From Odoribacter sp. (lineage in GTDB: Bacteria > Bacteroidota > Bacteroidia > Bacteroidales > Muribaculaceae), in NCBI GenBank assembly GCA_023663145.1, contig JAMPHZ010000009.1, positions 1 through 64,000 of the forward strand: a DNA stretch of 64,000 nt, in the 5' to 3' direction. The stretch's first letter is position 1, and every line of letters starts with the position of its first letter. A program made the position numbers and the translations under genes. A model generated the notes under the pieces. That model was not told where the DNA came from. It ran no database searches and saw only the letters and a list, made by a program, of their open reading frames with translations. Shown here piece by piece: positions 18,318-26,370 of this stretch.

Positions 18318-19574
18318 TTATTGATAGCGCATTGTTATTGCGGGATCTATGTGGGCTGCCAGCCGTGCTGGCAATATTAGGATTAGCCATGCACCGGCGA
18401 TGACGCCTGCATTAATCAGCATGATGTGTAGCTGATTGATGTCAACGGGGACATAGCTCAGATAGTACATTTCGGGATCAAGAGGAATCAGATGTGTGTA
18501 ATGTTGCAAAAATATAATCCCGAGGCCTATGATATTGCCTATTATTAGTCCGGCTCCCACCGTTTTAAGTGCCATCAACATGAATATTTTACTGACATCA
18601 CTTTTTGACACTCCTATTGATCTCAATATGCCTATTGTGCCTACACGGTCAAGAATTATAATAAATAAACTTGAAATCAATGTAAAGGCAGCCACACACA
18701 GCATAAGCGCAAATATCACCACTACATTTGTGTCAAGAAGATCAAGCCAATTGAAATACAGTGCTCCGGTGTATGTAATGTCAGTGACATTGTATATACC
18801 GTTTAATTCACCGGAACCCGCAGCATTAATAAGCGCGTTCTCCACATTCCGTGCCACCTGATGAGCGTTATCTACTGATATCCCGTCTATGGAAATCTTT
18901 CCGGCGATATTTTCATTCCCACCCAACCGTTGCATGGCATTGAAGGACGTATATACGACTGATTTGTCGTATTCGGCAAAATTACTGCTGTATATTGCCG
19001 CCACATACATGCGCCGAGCTTTTATGTGTCCGTCAATAAAGAAATAAATATATAATTTGTCACCTATTGAAAGCCCAAGGCTACGGCTGATTGTTTCTGA
19101 AATTACGATACTGTCTGATGCCGCAGCCGTATGGAACCCGGTAGGCCATTGCCCGAACAAGATGTTTGACCGCTCAAAGTTGTCGTCGTGCCCTGGTCCG
19201 TGTGAGATGCATTTTACAGCCGCAAAGTCATTTTCGGTTTTGATTATCGCCTGCCGGTCAAGTGCCGGATAAACGTCGGCTTCAGGTGGTGTGGCATTTT
19301 TGATTATGTCAAGCAGCCGGTCGTCAATGGTTAACACCGCATCAGCAGAATTTTCCGAAAAGCTGCGGGCAGGCAGGACTGATACAGCCGCATCAAAACC
19401 TGTTACTTTCCGACGTATTTCATTCTTGAAGCCGGACGCTATCGCTAAACTTAGCTCCATGACCATGAGTGACAGCGCTACTCCAGCCACTGCTATTATC
19501 ACCCCTGTGACTGTGCTGGCAGGCGTTCCTCTCCCCAAACTGAGCTTTTTTGATATCCAGTAGATGAATTTCAT
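18318..19574 (-). CDS. LolC/FtsX-family ABC transporter permease
   Basis: A 418-residue inner-membrane protein. It has an N-terminal membrane segment (about 25-45), a large periplasmic MacB-like domain (about 45-275), then three C-terminal membrane segments forming the FtsX domain, with the typical SKSDVSKIFMLMAL coupling region after the first of them. It resembles LolC/E, which release lipoproteins from the inner membrane, but no LolD ATPase gene is adjacent, so the exact substrate is unproven. I start it at ATG 19574. The frame could extend to TTG 19610, but a TAACTTTG -7 box lies between the two, so the shorter form is favoured. Confidence 0.85.
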   Translation of the reverse strand: MKFIYWISKKLSLGRGTPASTVTGVIIAVAGVALSLMVMELSLAIASGFKNEIRRKVTGFDAAVSVLPARSFSENSADAVLTIDDRLLDIIKNATPPEADVYPALDRQAIIKTENDFAAVKCISHGPGHDDNFERSNILFGQWPTGFHTAAASDSIVISETISRSLGLSIGDKLYIYFFIDGHIKARRMYVAAIYSSNFAEYDKSVVYTSFNAMQRLGGNENIAGKISIDGISVDNAHQVARNVENALINAAGSGELNGIYNVTDITYTGALYFNWLDLLDTNVVVIFALMLCVAAFTLISSLFIIILDRVGTIGILRSIGVSKSDVSKIFMLMALKTVGAGLIIGNIIGLGIIFLQHYTHLIPLDPEMYYLSYVPVDINQLHIMLINAGVIAGAWLILILPARLAAHIDPAITMRYQ

Positions 19575-19579
19575 GATGG

Positions 19580-19587
19580 CAAAGTTA
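19580..19587 (-). promoter_or_regulatory. -7 element of the LolC/FtsX-type gene
   Basis: TAACTTTG on the minus strand, ending six bases before the ATG at 19574. A weak CTTG (19608-19611) is the nearest -33 candidate. The implied transcript has almost no leader. Confidence 0.5.
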
Positions 19588-19639
19588 CAATAAAACTGCC
19601 GACACTGCAAGAAATACCAAGTTTTGGGTATCTGTTTTA

Positions 19640-19671
19640 TTTGCTTGTCTCATGAAAAATACCCAACTTTG
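19640..19671 (+). promoter_or_regulatory. sigma-ABfr promoter of feoAB
   Basis: TTTG (19640-19643), a 20-base spacer and CAACTTTG (19664-19671, one mismatch to TAnnTTTG). It includes the upstream ATG at 19652, which therefore should not be used; the ATG at 19682 is about six bases from the predicted transcription start. I see no recognisable Fur box. Confidence 0.6.
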
Positions 19672-19681
19672 CAGTAGAATT

Positions 19682-22069
19682 ATGCTATTGTCAGAATTAC
19701 ACACGGGACAGCGCGCTATCGTGGTCAAGATACTTGGCCACGGTGCATTTCGTAAACGCGTGATTGAGATGGGGTTTGTGCGAGGCCGTGAGGTCAAGGT
19801 TGAGCTTTCCGCGCCACTTAAGGACCCTATTAAGTATGAGATTCTGGGTTATAACATATCATTACGGCGTTCTGAAGCCGAGATGATTGAGGTAGAACCC
19901 ATTGCTGAAACGCTCCACATGGCGGAAACGGCAAATCACAGCAAGCCTGTGACCGGGAATCATGATGTCAGAGGCCATGAGCGTGCTCATGAAGCCACTC
20001 ATACGATTAATGTGGCTCTCGTAGGTAATCCAAATTGTGGCAAAACCTCATTATATAATCGTCTTGCCGGAGCCAGTGAGCATGTGGGGAATTACAGTGG
20101 TGTGACAGTTGATGTGAAGAAAACAACTTTTCATCATGGTGAATATAAGATAACCCTCATTGACCTCCCGGGGACATATTCTCTGTCAAGCTATACGCCG
20201 GAAGAACTTTATGTCAGGCGTTATCTGCGTGAGGAAAGTCCCGATCTGGTGCTGAACGTTGTTGACTCATCCAATCTTGAGCGCAATCTTTATCTTACTA
20301 CAGAGCTCATTGACATGAATCTTCCAATGGCCATAGGGTTGAATATGTATGATGAGTTAAGAGCGTCAGGTGCCAAGCTCGATTACAAGATGCTGGGAGA
20401 GATGTTGGGAGTACCCATGGTACCTATCGTAGCACGCACCGGAGAAGGATGCCCCGAGTTACTTGAAACAATCATAAAAGTATATGAGGGGAGTCATGAT
20501 GCTGTGCGACATATTCATGTAAAGCTGAACAATGATTTTGAACAGGCTTTGCGTGTCATTAATGATTTGATAAAGCAAAGTCCGAATATCGGTCATCGAA
20601 TCTCACCTCGTTACCTCGCAATAAAGTTTCTTGAGGAGGATCGTGAAGTTGATTCAATATTGTCAGAAACTTCAGATTATGGTAGGCTCTGTGATGAGCG
20701 TGATCGCCTTAGGGCCTCGCTTGAACGTCTCCGGCAGGAAGATATATCATCGGCCATAGCTGCCGAGAAGTATGGGTTTATAGCCGGTGCGCTTGCTGAA
20801 ACGCTTGAAGCAGGCGAAGGTGACGGCCATGACTCGTCATCGGTTATTGATAAAATAGTTACAAACAAACTGTTCGGATTCCCTCTTTTTCTAGCGGTGA
20901 TGTTTGTCATGTTCTGGGCAACTTTTTTTCTGGGCCAATATCCTATGGACTGGATCCAGTCAGGAGTTGATGCGCTTGGTATATTATGCAAGCGTGTAAT
21001 GCCGGATGGCATTCTGAAAGACCTTGTATGCGATGGCATAATAGGCGGGGTAGGTGGGGTCATTGTATTCTTGCCAAACATATTGATCTTGTATTTCTGC
21101 ATATCTTTTATGGAGGATTCGGGATATATGGCCAGGGCAGCTTTCATCATGGATAAGATAATGCATCGAATAGGGCTTCATGGCAAATCATTCATTCCCT
21201 TGCTGATGGGCTTTGGATGCAATGTGCCTGCTATTATTGCAACGCGGGCGATAGAGAGCCGTTCAAGCCGTCTTATAACCATATTGATAAATCCGTTCAT
21301 GTCATGTTCGGCGCGATTACCTATATATGTGTTGTTTATTGGCACATTCTTCTATGATTATGCGGCATGGGTATTCATGGGGCTTTATTTACTCGGCATA
21401 GCTGTGGCGGTCATAACAGCAAAAGTTATACGCAAGACGGCTTTCAAGCGTGATGAGACTCCATTCGTGATGGAACTGCCACCTTACCGCGTGCCTACAG
21501 TCAATGCGATGGTGCGTCATACGTGGTCAAAAGGTGCACAGTATTTGCGCAAAATGGGTGGTATAATTTTGTTTGCAAGTATAGTTGTGTGGGCTTTGAA
21601 TTATTTCCCGCGACATGATAGTCAGGAAGTACCCGCGCATGCTGATGAAATCAGTCTCAGTCACGATTCATATCTTGAGGTGGCCGGCAAGACTATTTCT
21701 CCGGTTATGGAACCGTTAGGCTTCTCGTGGCGTGCATCAGTGGCCGCATTGGCAGGTGTGCCTGCTAAAGAAATAGTGGTGTCGACTCTTGGTGTGCTTT
21801 ATACTGATAACGAGGCGGTTGATGATCACACATTAGGGCACAGACTCGAGACGCCACAACCTGTCGGCGGAAAGCCTGATTTTACACCAGCTGTAGCATT
21901 AAGTTTCCTCGTCTTCATTCTCCTGTATTGTCCTTGCATGGCTACCGTGACGGCCATAATTAAAGAAACGGGGTCATGGAAATGGGGAGCGTTCAGCATA
22001 ATTTATAACACAGTTATAGCATGGGTGGTAGCTTTTATCATTTATAGAATAGCCTTGATTTTCATATGA
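19682..22069 (+). CDS. feoB: Fused ferrous iron transporter FeoA-FeoB
   Basis: A 795-residue inner-membrane Fe2+ uptake protein. Residues about 1-75 are a FeoA (SH3-like) domain. A His-rich linker (about 80-107) precedes the FeoB G domain, with G1 GNPNCGKT (115-122), the switch GVTVDVKK and G3 DLPG. A helical GDI-like region follows. The membrane region has the two Gate motifs, seen as LLMGFGCNVPAIIATRAIESR and AGVPAKEIVVSTLGVLY. FeoA is usually a separate gene; fusion is common in Bacteroidetes. The start was set at 19682 because the promoter covers the ATG at 19652. It overlaps the symporter gene by four bases. Confidence 0.96.
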   Translation: MLLSELHTGQRAIVVKILGHGAFRKRVIEMGFVRGREVKVELSAPLKDPIKYEILGYNISLRRSEAEMIEVEPIAETLHMAETANHSKPVTGNHDVRGHERAHEATHTINVALVGNPNCGKTSLYNRLAGASEHVGNYSGVTVDVKKTTFHHGEYKITLIDLPGTYSLSSYTPEELYVRRYLREESPDLVLNVVDSSNLERNLYLTTELIDMNLPMAIGLNMYDELRASGAKLDYKMLGEMLGVPMVPIVARTGEGCPELLETIIKVYEGSHDAVRHIHVKLNNDFEQALRVINDLIKQSPNIGHRISPRYLAIKFLEEDREVDSILSETSDYGRLCDERDRLRASLERLRQEDISSAIAAEKYGFIAGALAETLEAGEGDGHDSSSVIDKIVTNKLFGFPLFLAVMFVMFWATFFLGQYPMDWIQSGVDALGILCKRVMPDGILKDLVCDGIIGGVGGVIVFLPNILILYFCISFMEDSGYMARAAFIMDKIMHRIGLHGKSFIPLLMGFGCNVPAIIATRAIESRSSRLITILINPFMSCSARLPIYVLFIGTFFYDYAAWVFMGLYLLGIAVAVITAKVIRKTAFKRDETPFVMELPPYRVPTVNAMVRHTWSKGAQYLRKMGGIILFASIVVWALNYFPRHDSQEVPAHADEISLSHDSYLEVAGKTISPVMEPLGFSWRASVAALAGVPAKEIVVSTLGVLYTDNEAVDDHTLGHRLETPQPVGGKPDFTPAVALSFLVFILLYCPCMATVTAIIKETGSWKWGAFSIIYNTVIAWVVAFIIYRIALIFI

Positions 22070-23484
22070 CATCATTCAATGACTTAGTGAATATCGTAGC
22101 CGGTGCATGCAGCGACTACGCACTTGTGCCGCTGTTGCTTGCAGCGGCTTTGTTTTTTACATCCCTCACCCGAGGTGTGCAATTCACCATGATAGGCGAG
22201 ATGCTGAGGCTTTTGTTGGTGTCAGGTCGGAAAAATCACAGATCGGAGAACAAAGGGCATGGCGGCGTAAGTTCTTTTCAAGCGTTTGCGGTATCGATAG
22301 CATCGCGAGTTGGTACTGGAAATCTTGCCGGTGTGGCCTCCGCAATAGCTATTGGCGGCCCCGGAGCAGTATTCTGGATGTGGATAATAGCCCTGCTTGG
22401 AGCTTCGAGCGCATTCGCTGAAAGCACACTTGCCCAACTATTTAAGATTAAAGGCGATAAGTCATTTCTTGGAGGACCGGCCTATTACATTCAACGGGGC
22501 TTGCATTGTCGTCCTTGGGCTGTGCTTTTTGCCGTTTTGATTACCCTTACTTTTGGATTTGCTTTCAATACCGTGCAGGCCAATACCATAGCTGATGCGA
22601 TGCATGAATCATTCAATGTGGCTCCAATCATTATGGCAACCACGGTAGCGATACTTACATTGTTGATAATCTGTGGTGGTATAACCCGAATATCACAGTT
22701 CAGTCAATGGGTAGTGCCTGTGATGGCTATAGCATATATATTGCTGGCCCTTGTAATCGTCATTATTAATATTGAGCATTTTCCGCATGTGATGTCAATG
22801 ATTGTAGAGAATGCATTCGGTTTCGGGCCGGCCATTGGAGGTACAGTCGGGAGTGCTATGATCATGGGTGTCAAAAGAGGCTTGTTCAGTAATGAGGCCG
22901 GTGAAGGATCCACCCCTAATGCCGCAGCCACCGCTGATGTGTCTCATCCTGTTAAACAGGGCCTCATCCAGGCCTTGGGCGTGTATACTGATACATTGAT
23001 AATATGCACTTGTACTGCATTCATAATTCTTTGCAGCGGTCTTTATCTCGAAGGTCACGATGGAATCGTGCTTACGCAGCGTGCCATAGACGCAGGGTTA
23101 GGTCGCACATCGAGGATCGGGTCTTCCTTCGTGGCGATAGCGATCTTTTTCTTTGCGTTCACAAGCATTGTCGCCAATTATTATTATGGGGAAACAAATA
23201 TAAGATTCATTACACCAAGGCCTGCCGCTATAAAAATTTATCGTATCCTTGTCGGACTGACCGTATTCGGCGGTTCGTTGGCATCACTTGATCTTGTGTG
23301 GGGATTCGCCGATATAACTATGGCTCTTATGACGATATGTAACCTCGCGGCGATTGTGGCATTGTCGCGTTACGTTAAGATTTTGCTTCGTGATTACAGG
23401 GAGCAACGTCGTTCGGGAGATCCGGTTTACAAATCCTCAACCATTCCTGAACTTAAGGATTTAACGGATGATGTCTGGAAATAA
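22066..23484 (+). CDS. Alanine/glycine:cation symporter family protein
   Basis: A 472-residue membrane carrier of the AGCS family, which takes up alanine or glycine with Na+ or H+. Signatures are VSSFQAFAVSIASRVGTGNLAGVA near the N terminus and KRGLFSNEAGEGSTPNAAA in the middle, which is the highly conserved substrate/Na+ region. Length is usual. It overlaps feoB by ATGA, so it is translationally coupled to iron uptake, which is not an obvious functional pairing. The 3' end runs 32 bases into the convergent WecA-like gene. Confidence 0.93.
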   Translation: MTSFNDLVNIVAGACSDYALVPLLLAAALFFTSLTRGVQFTMIGEMLRLLLVSGRKNHRSENKGHGGVSSFQAFAVSIASRVGTGNLAGVASAIAIGGPGAVFWMWIIALLGASSAFAESTLAQLFKIKGDKSFLGGPAYYIQRGLHCRPWAVLFAVLITLTFGFAFNTVQANTIADAMHESFNVAPIIMATTVAILTLLIICGGITRISQFSQWVVPVMAIAYILLALVIVIINIEHFPHVMSMIVENAFGFGPAIGGTVGSAMIMGVKRGLFSNEAGEGSTPNAAATADVSHPVKQGLIQALGVYTDTLIICTCTAFIILCSGLYLEGHDGIVLTQRAIDAGLGRTSRIGSSFVAIAIFFFAFTSIVANYYYGETNIRFITPRPAAIKIYRILVGLTVFGGSLASLDLVWGFADITMALMTICNLAAIVALSRYVKILLRDYREQRRSGDPVYKSSTIPELKDLTDDVWK

Positions 23485-24403
23485 ACTTTACCACGCAGAT
23501 GTATATAATTGACAATATAGCAATCGCCGTGATGCTGTATACTGCAATATTATAACGAAACAATATGGCTCCTGCATTTACGGTGGCTTGTACGGCTGTA
23601 TATAATGATGCTATGGCAAGATGAGGCATGCCGCTTTCGTTACAGAGCATCTGATACAGGTGGCGGCGATGGGGCATGTAAATCTTTTCGTGCAACATAG
23701 CACGGCGCGCAACAGTAAGCGCAGTGTCTACTCCGTAAACTCCGGCCAGCACCACCCACCAGATCTCACCAGTAGTCTTAATCAGGCTGATGATCATGAA
23801 AAAGGTGATTATTGCCAGGCTTATAGCTCCGACATCGCCGGGGAAACATAGCGCTCGCTTCCTCACATTGAATAATGCGAAACATGCGAGGGCTGTCAGA
23901 ATAATCCATGCAATAGCAGAGTCCATGAAGTGGTATATGTCGTTAAGCCACATAAGTGATAGCAACACTACAGCTGTGTATAATGTTGTTATGCCATTTA
24001 TCCCATCCATGAAGTTATAGGCATTCATGTAGGCAACTGCCATTACTATTAGTAATACTGCGAGCCACCAAGGCGATGTGAGGTGTAACTGACAGGCAAG
24101 AAGCCATGCCGCAGTGAATTGAGCAAACAGTCTGATCAATATAGGTAATGGATGCAGATCGTCGGCAAAGCTTACTACGGCAGCCACGGTCAGGGCGCAT
24201 GCAAGCCATGTGTAATCGGAGGGCATGACTATGCACGCTGTCATTGCGGCTAAATAAAAGATGAATCCTCCGCCTGTCACAGTCGTCGCTTTGTGAGATG
24301 AACGAGCGCAAGCAACCTGGCACATAACGCCATAGCGCCGACATGTCCATATGTATAGACAAAGCAGGCATATTGATATTACTATGAAGGCAATATACAT
24401 CAT
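23453..24403 (-). CDS. WecA/MraY-family phosphosugar transferase
   Basis: A 316-residue integral membrane protein that should move a sugar phosphate from UDP-sugar to undecaprenyl phosphate, the first step of a glycan built on a lipid carrier. Family motifs are present: SFADDLHPLP (Asp81-Asp82), NAYNFMDGINGI (127-138), FPGDVGAIS and HRRHLYQML (the HxH-type loop). It resembles WecA/TagO rather than MraY by size and loop sequence. The acceptor pathway (capsule, O-antigen or glycoprotein glycan) is not told by neighbours. It is a single gene with its own exact promoter. Confidence 0.88.
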   Translation of the reverse strand: MMYIAFIVISICLLCLYIWTCRRYGVMCQVACARSSHKATTVTGGGFIFYLAAMTACIVMPSDYTWLACALTVAAVVSFADDLHPLPILIRLFAQFTAAWLLACQLHLTSPWWLAVLLIVMAVAYMNAYNFMDGINGITTLYTAVVLLSLMWLNDIYHFMDSAIAWIILTALACFALFNVRKRALCFPGDVGAISLAIITFFMIISLIKTTGEIWWVVLAGVYGVDTALTVARRAMLHEKIYMPHRRHLYQMLCNESGMPHLAIASLYTAVQATVNAGAILFRYNIAVYSITAIAILSIIYICVVKFISRHHPLNP

Positions 24404-24411
24404 TTCAGCAG

Positions 24412-24443
24412 CAAATTTAGTTATTCATCGCCGATTGAGCAAA
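24412..24443 (-). promoter_or_regulatory. sigma-ABfr promoter of the WecA-like gene
   Basis: TTTG (24440-24443), 20-base spacer and TAAATTTG (24412-24419) on the minus strand: an exact consensus. The start codon is only eight bases from the -7 box, so the transcript is nearly leaderless. Confidence 0.75.
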
Positions 24444-24483
24444 TTTATGAGCGCTCTATCGCTTCTGTTTCGGCTATATTTAT

Positions 24484-24491
24484 TAACTTTG
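24484..24491 (+). promoter_or_regulatory. -7 element of hisS
   Basis: TAACTTTG, 29 bases before the hisS ATG. No clear TTTG appears 19-21 bases further upstream. Confidence 0.5.
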
Positions 24492-24520
24492 TGCCATAAT
24501 TAATACATTATTTACCCTAC

Positions 24521-25885
24521 ATGGCACAGAAACCATCAATTCCTAAAGGAACACGTGACTTCGGCCCTGCCGAAATGGCTCGCCGTAATTATATCTTTGA
24601 CACAATCCGATCTGTTTTCAAACTCTTCGGTTATCATCAGATCGAGACTCCGGCTATGGAAAATCTGTCGACTCTGATGGGGAAATATGGTGAGGAAGGT
24701 GACAAGCTTCTGTTCAAGATTCTCAACTCCGGAAATTATCTGGCAGGGGTAGATCCGCGCTTGCTTAATGAAGAGAGTTTCACACGTCTGACACCTCAGA
24801 TCTCAGACAAAGGACTTCGATACGATCTAACCGTGCCTTTTGCCCGCTTTGTAGTGCAGCACCGCAATGATCTTCAGTTGCCGTTCCGTCGCAGCCAGAT
24901 TCAGCCGGTATGGCGTGCCGATCGGCCGCAGAAAGGGCGTTACCGCGAGTTCTACCAATGCGACGCTGATGTTGTCGGCAGTGATTCTCTGCTTAATGAG
25001 GTGGAATTGTTGCAGCTGATAGACGAGGTATTCCGGCGTCTGGGTATCGGTATAACTATAAAACTCAATAACAGAAAAGTGCTCGCCGGAATTGCTGAAA
25101 AAATCGGAGCTCCTGATAAAATGATCGATATAACGGTCGCAATTGACAAGATTGAAAAGATCGGTCTTGAGAAAGTGAACGAAGAGTTGGCTGACAGAGG
25201 CTTGTCCAGGCACGCAATCGCAGCTCTGTCTCCTATACTTCAGATCACAGGCACTCCGGGCGAACGTCTTGAAAAACTCAGCGAGTTGCTCAAAGGCAGT
25301 GAAATTGGATCGCGCGGTATTGCCGAGCTTAAAGAAGTCCTTGGCTTGACCGAAGACATGGGAATTGATGCAAATATCGAGCTTGACGTGTCGCTTGCCA
25401 GAGGTCTCAACTATTATACAGGAACAATCATCGAGGTCAAAGCACGTGATTATGCTATCGGTTCCATAACCGGTGGTGGTCGTTATGATAATCTTACTGG
25501 AGTGTTTGGTATGCCTGACATCTCGGGCGTCGGTATTTCTTTTGGCGCTGACCGTATATATGATGTAATGTGTGGACTTGACTTGTTCCCGGCCACTTTA
25601 GGTGTGTCTTCGCAGGTGATGTTTGTGAATTTTGGTTCGTCTGAGGCTGCAGCGTCTCTAAAGACTGTAAAGCAGTTGAGGTCAAGAGGCGTGAGCTGCG
25701 AGCTTTATCCTGATGCGTCAAAACTCAAGAAGCAGATGAATTATGCTAACAATGCCGGAATCCCATTTGTAGCTATAATCGGAGAAACAGAGGCGGCCAA
25801 CGGTACAATAACCCTAAAAGACATGAGCGCCGGAACACAATCGACTCTCACGGTTGAAGAAGTAGCTGCAGCAGTACTCAAATAA
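24521..25885 (+). CDS. hisS: Histidyl-tRNA synthetase
   Basis: A 454-residue class II aminoacyl-tRNA synthetase that charges tRNA-His. It opens with PKGTRDFGP, then shows motif 2 with [19 protein letters not shown] and the His-binding [13 protein letters not shown]. Motif 3 begins with GGGRYDNL and includes [13 protein letters not shown]. The anticodon-binding domain follows from about 365. Length is usual. It is a single gene with a terminator 18 bases after its stop. Confidence 0.97.
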   Translation: MAQKPSIPKGTRDFGPAEMARRNYIFDTIRSVFKLFGYHQIETPAMENLSTLMGKYGEEGDKLLFKILNSGNYLAGVDPRLLNEESFTRLTPQISDKGLRYDLTVPFARFVVQHRNDLQLPFRRSQIQPVWRADRPQKGRYREFYQCDADVVGSDSLLNEVELLQLIDEVFRRLGIGITIKLNNRKVLAGIAEKIGAPDKMIDITVAIDKIEKIGLEKVNEELADRGLSRHAIAALSPILQITGTPGERLEKLSELLKGSEIGSRGIAELKEVLGLTEDMGIDANIELDVSLARGLNYYTGTIIEVKARDYAIGSITGGGRYDNLTGVFGMPDISGVGISFGADRIYDVMCGLDLFPATLGVSSQVMFVNFGSSEAAASLKTVKQLRSRGVSCELYPDASKLKKQMNYANNAGIPFVAIIGETEAANGTITLKDMSAGTQSTLTVEEVAAAVLK

Positions 25886-25903
25886 TAATAACTACATAAT
25901 ATT

Positions 25904-25938
25904 ATTGCCCGCAAATGCTCTGTGCAAATGCGGGCAAT
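25904..25938. terminator. Terminator between hisS and the 96-residue protein gene
   Basis: A ten-base perfect stem (ATTGCCCGCA/TGCGGGCAAT) with a 15-base loop and AT-rich flanks, between convergent genes. Confidence 0.75.
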
Positions 25939-25965
25939 ATTTGTAGATTAGAAACAACAGTAGGT

Positions 25966-26256
25966 TTATCCAAGCTTATCGGCCACACCATGTACTTTGT
26001 CAGCTAACGACTCAAGTAAATCGCCGCCTTTATCAAGGACATTTGAAGCTACAGATGATGCTTTTTCCTTAAGATCACCCAGCTTGTCGGCAGTCTTGTC
26101 TTTTAGATCGCCCAGTTTGTCGGTCGCTTGTTCTTTTAACGATGCTGATTCAGCTACGGCTGCCTGTTTAGTAGCTTGAGCTGATACTTCTGCTGCCTGC
26201 TTGGCTATTGATGCCGCATCGTGTGCGGCTGCTGATAGATTTTGAGCTTTTGTCAT
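25966..26256 (-). CDS. Small Ala/Lys/Asp-rich amphipathic helical repeat protein
   Basis: A 96-residue protein with no signal peptide, almost entirely predicted helix. It contains near-identical 11-residue repeats of the form T-D-K-L-G-D-L-K-D-K and T-A-D-K-L-G-D-L-K-E-K (about 46-67). The N-terminal half is Ala-rich, and related units continue to the C-terminal ADKLG. The 11-residue periodicity with K/D/E at fixed places recalls LEA (group 3)/apolipoprotein-like and YtxH-type stress proteins. Function is not known; membrane association or desiccation/osmotic protection is inference. No Cys or Trp. A single gene whose terminator is shared with hisS. Confidence 0.6.
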   Translation of the reverse strand: MTKAQNLSAAAHDAASIAKQAAEVSAQATKQAAVAESASLKEQATDKLGDLKDKTADKLGDLKEKASSVASNVLDKGGDLLESLADKVHGVADKLG

Positions 26257-26301
26257 AATTCTGAGTTTTATTTGAAGTATAACGCCCCACTAATGTCAAA
26301 G

Positions 26302-26333
26302 GTTGCGTATATCGCATATTTTTCATACCTTTG
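26302..26333 (+). promoter_or_regulatory. sigma-ABfr-type promoter of the TonB-dependent receptor gene
   Basis: GTTG (26302-26305), 20-base spacer and TACCTTTG (26326-26333). Leader of about 33 bases to the ATG at 26371. Confidence 0.6.
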
Positions 26334-26370
26334 CAGCCATTAAAACACAAGGTACAATAATAAATCTATA

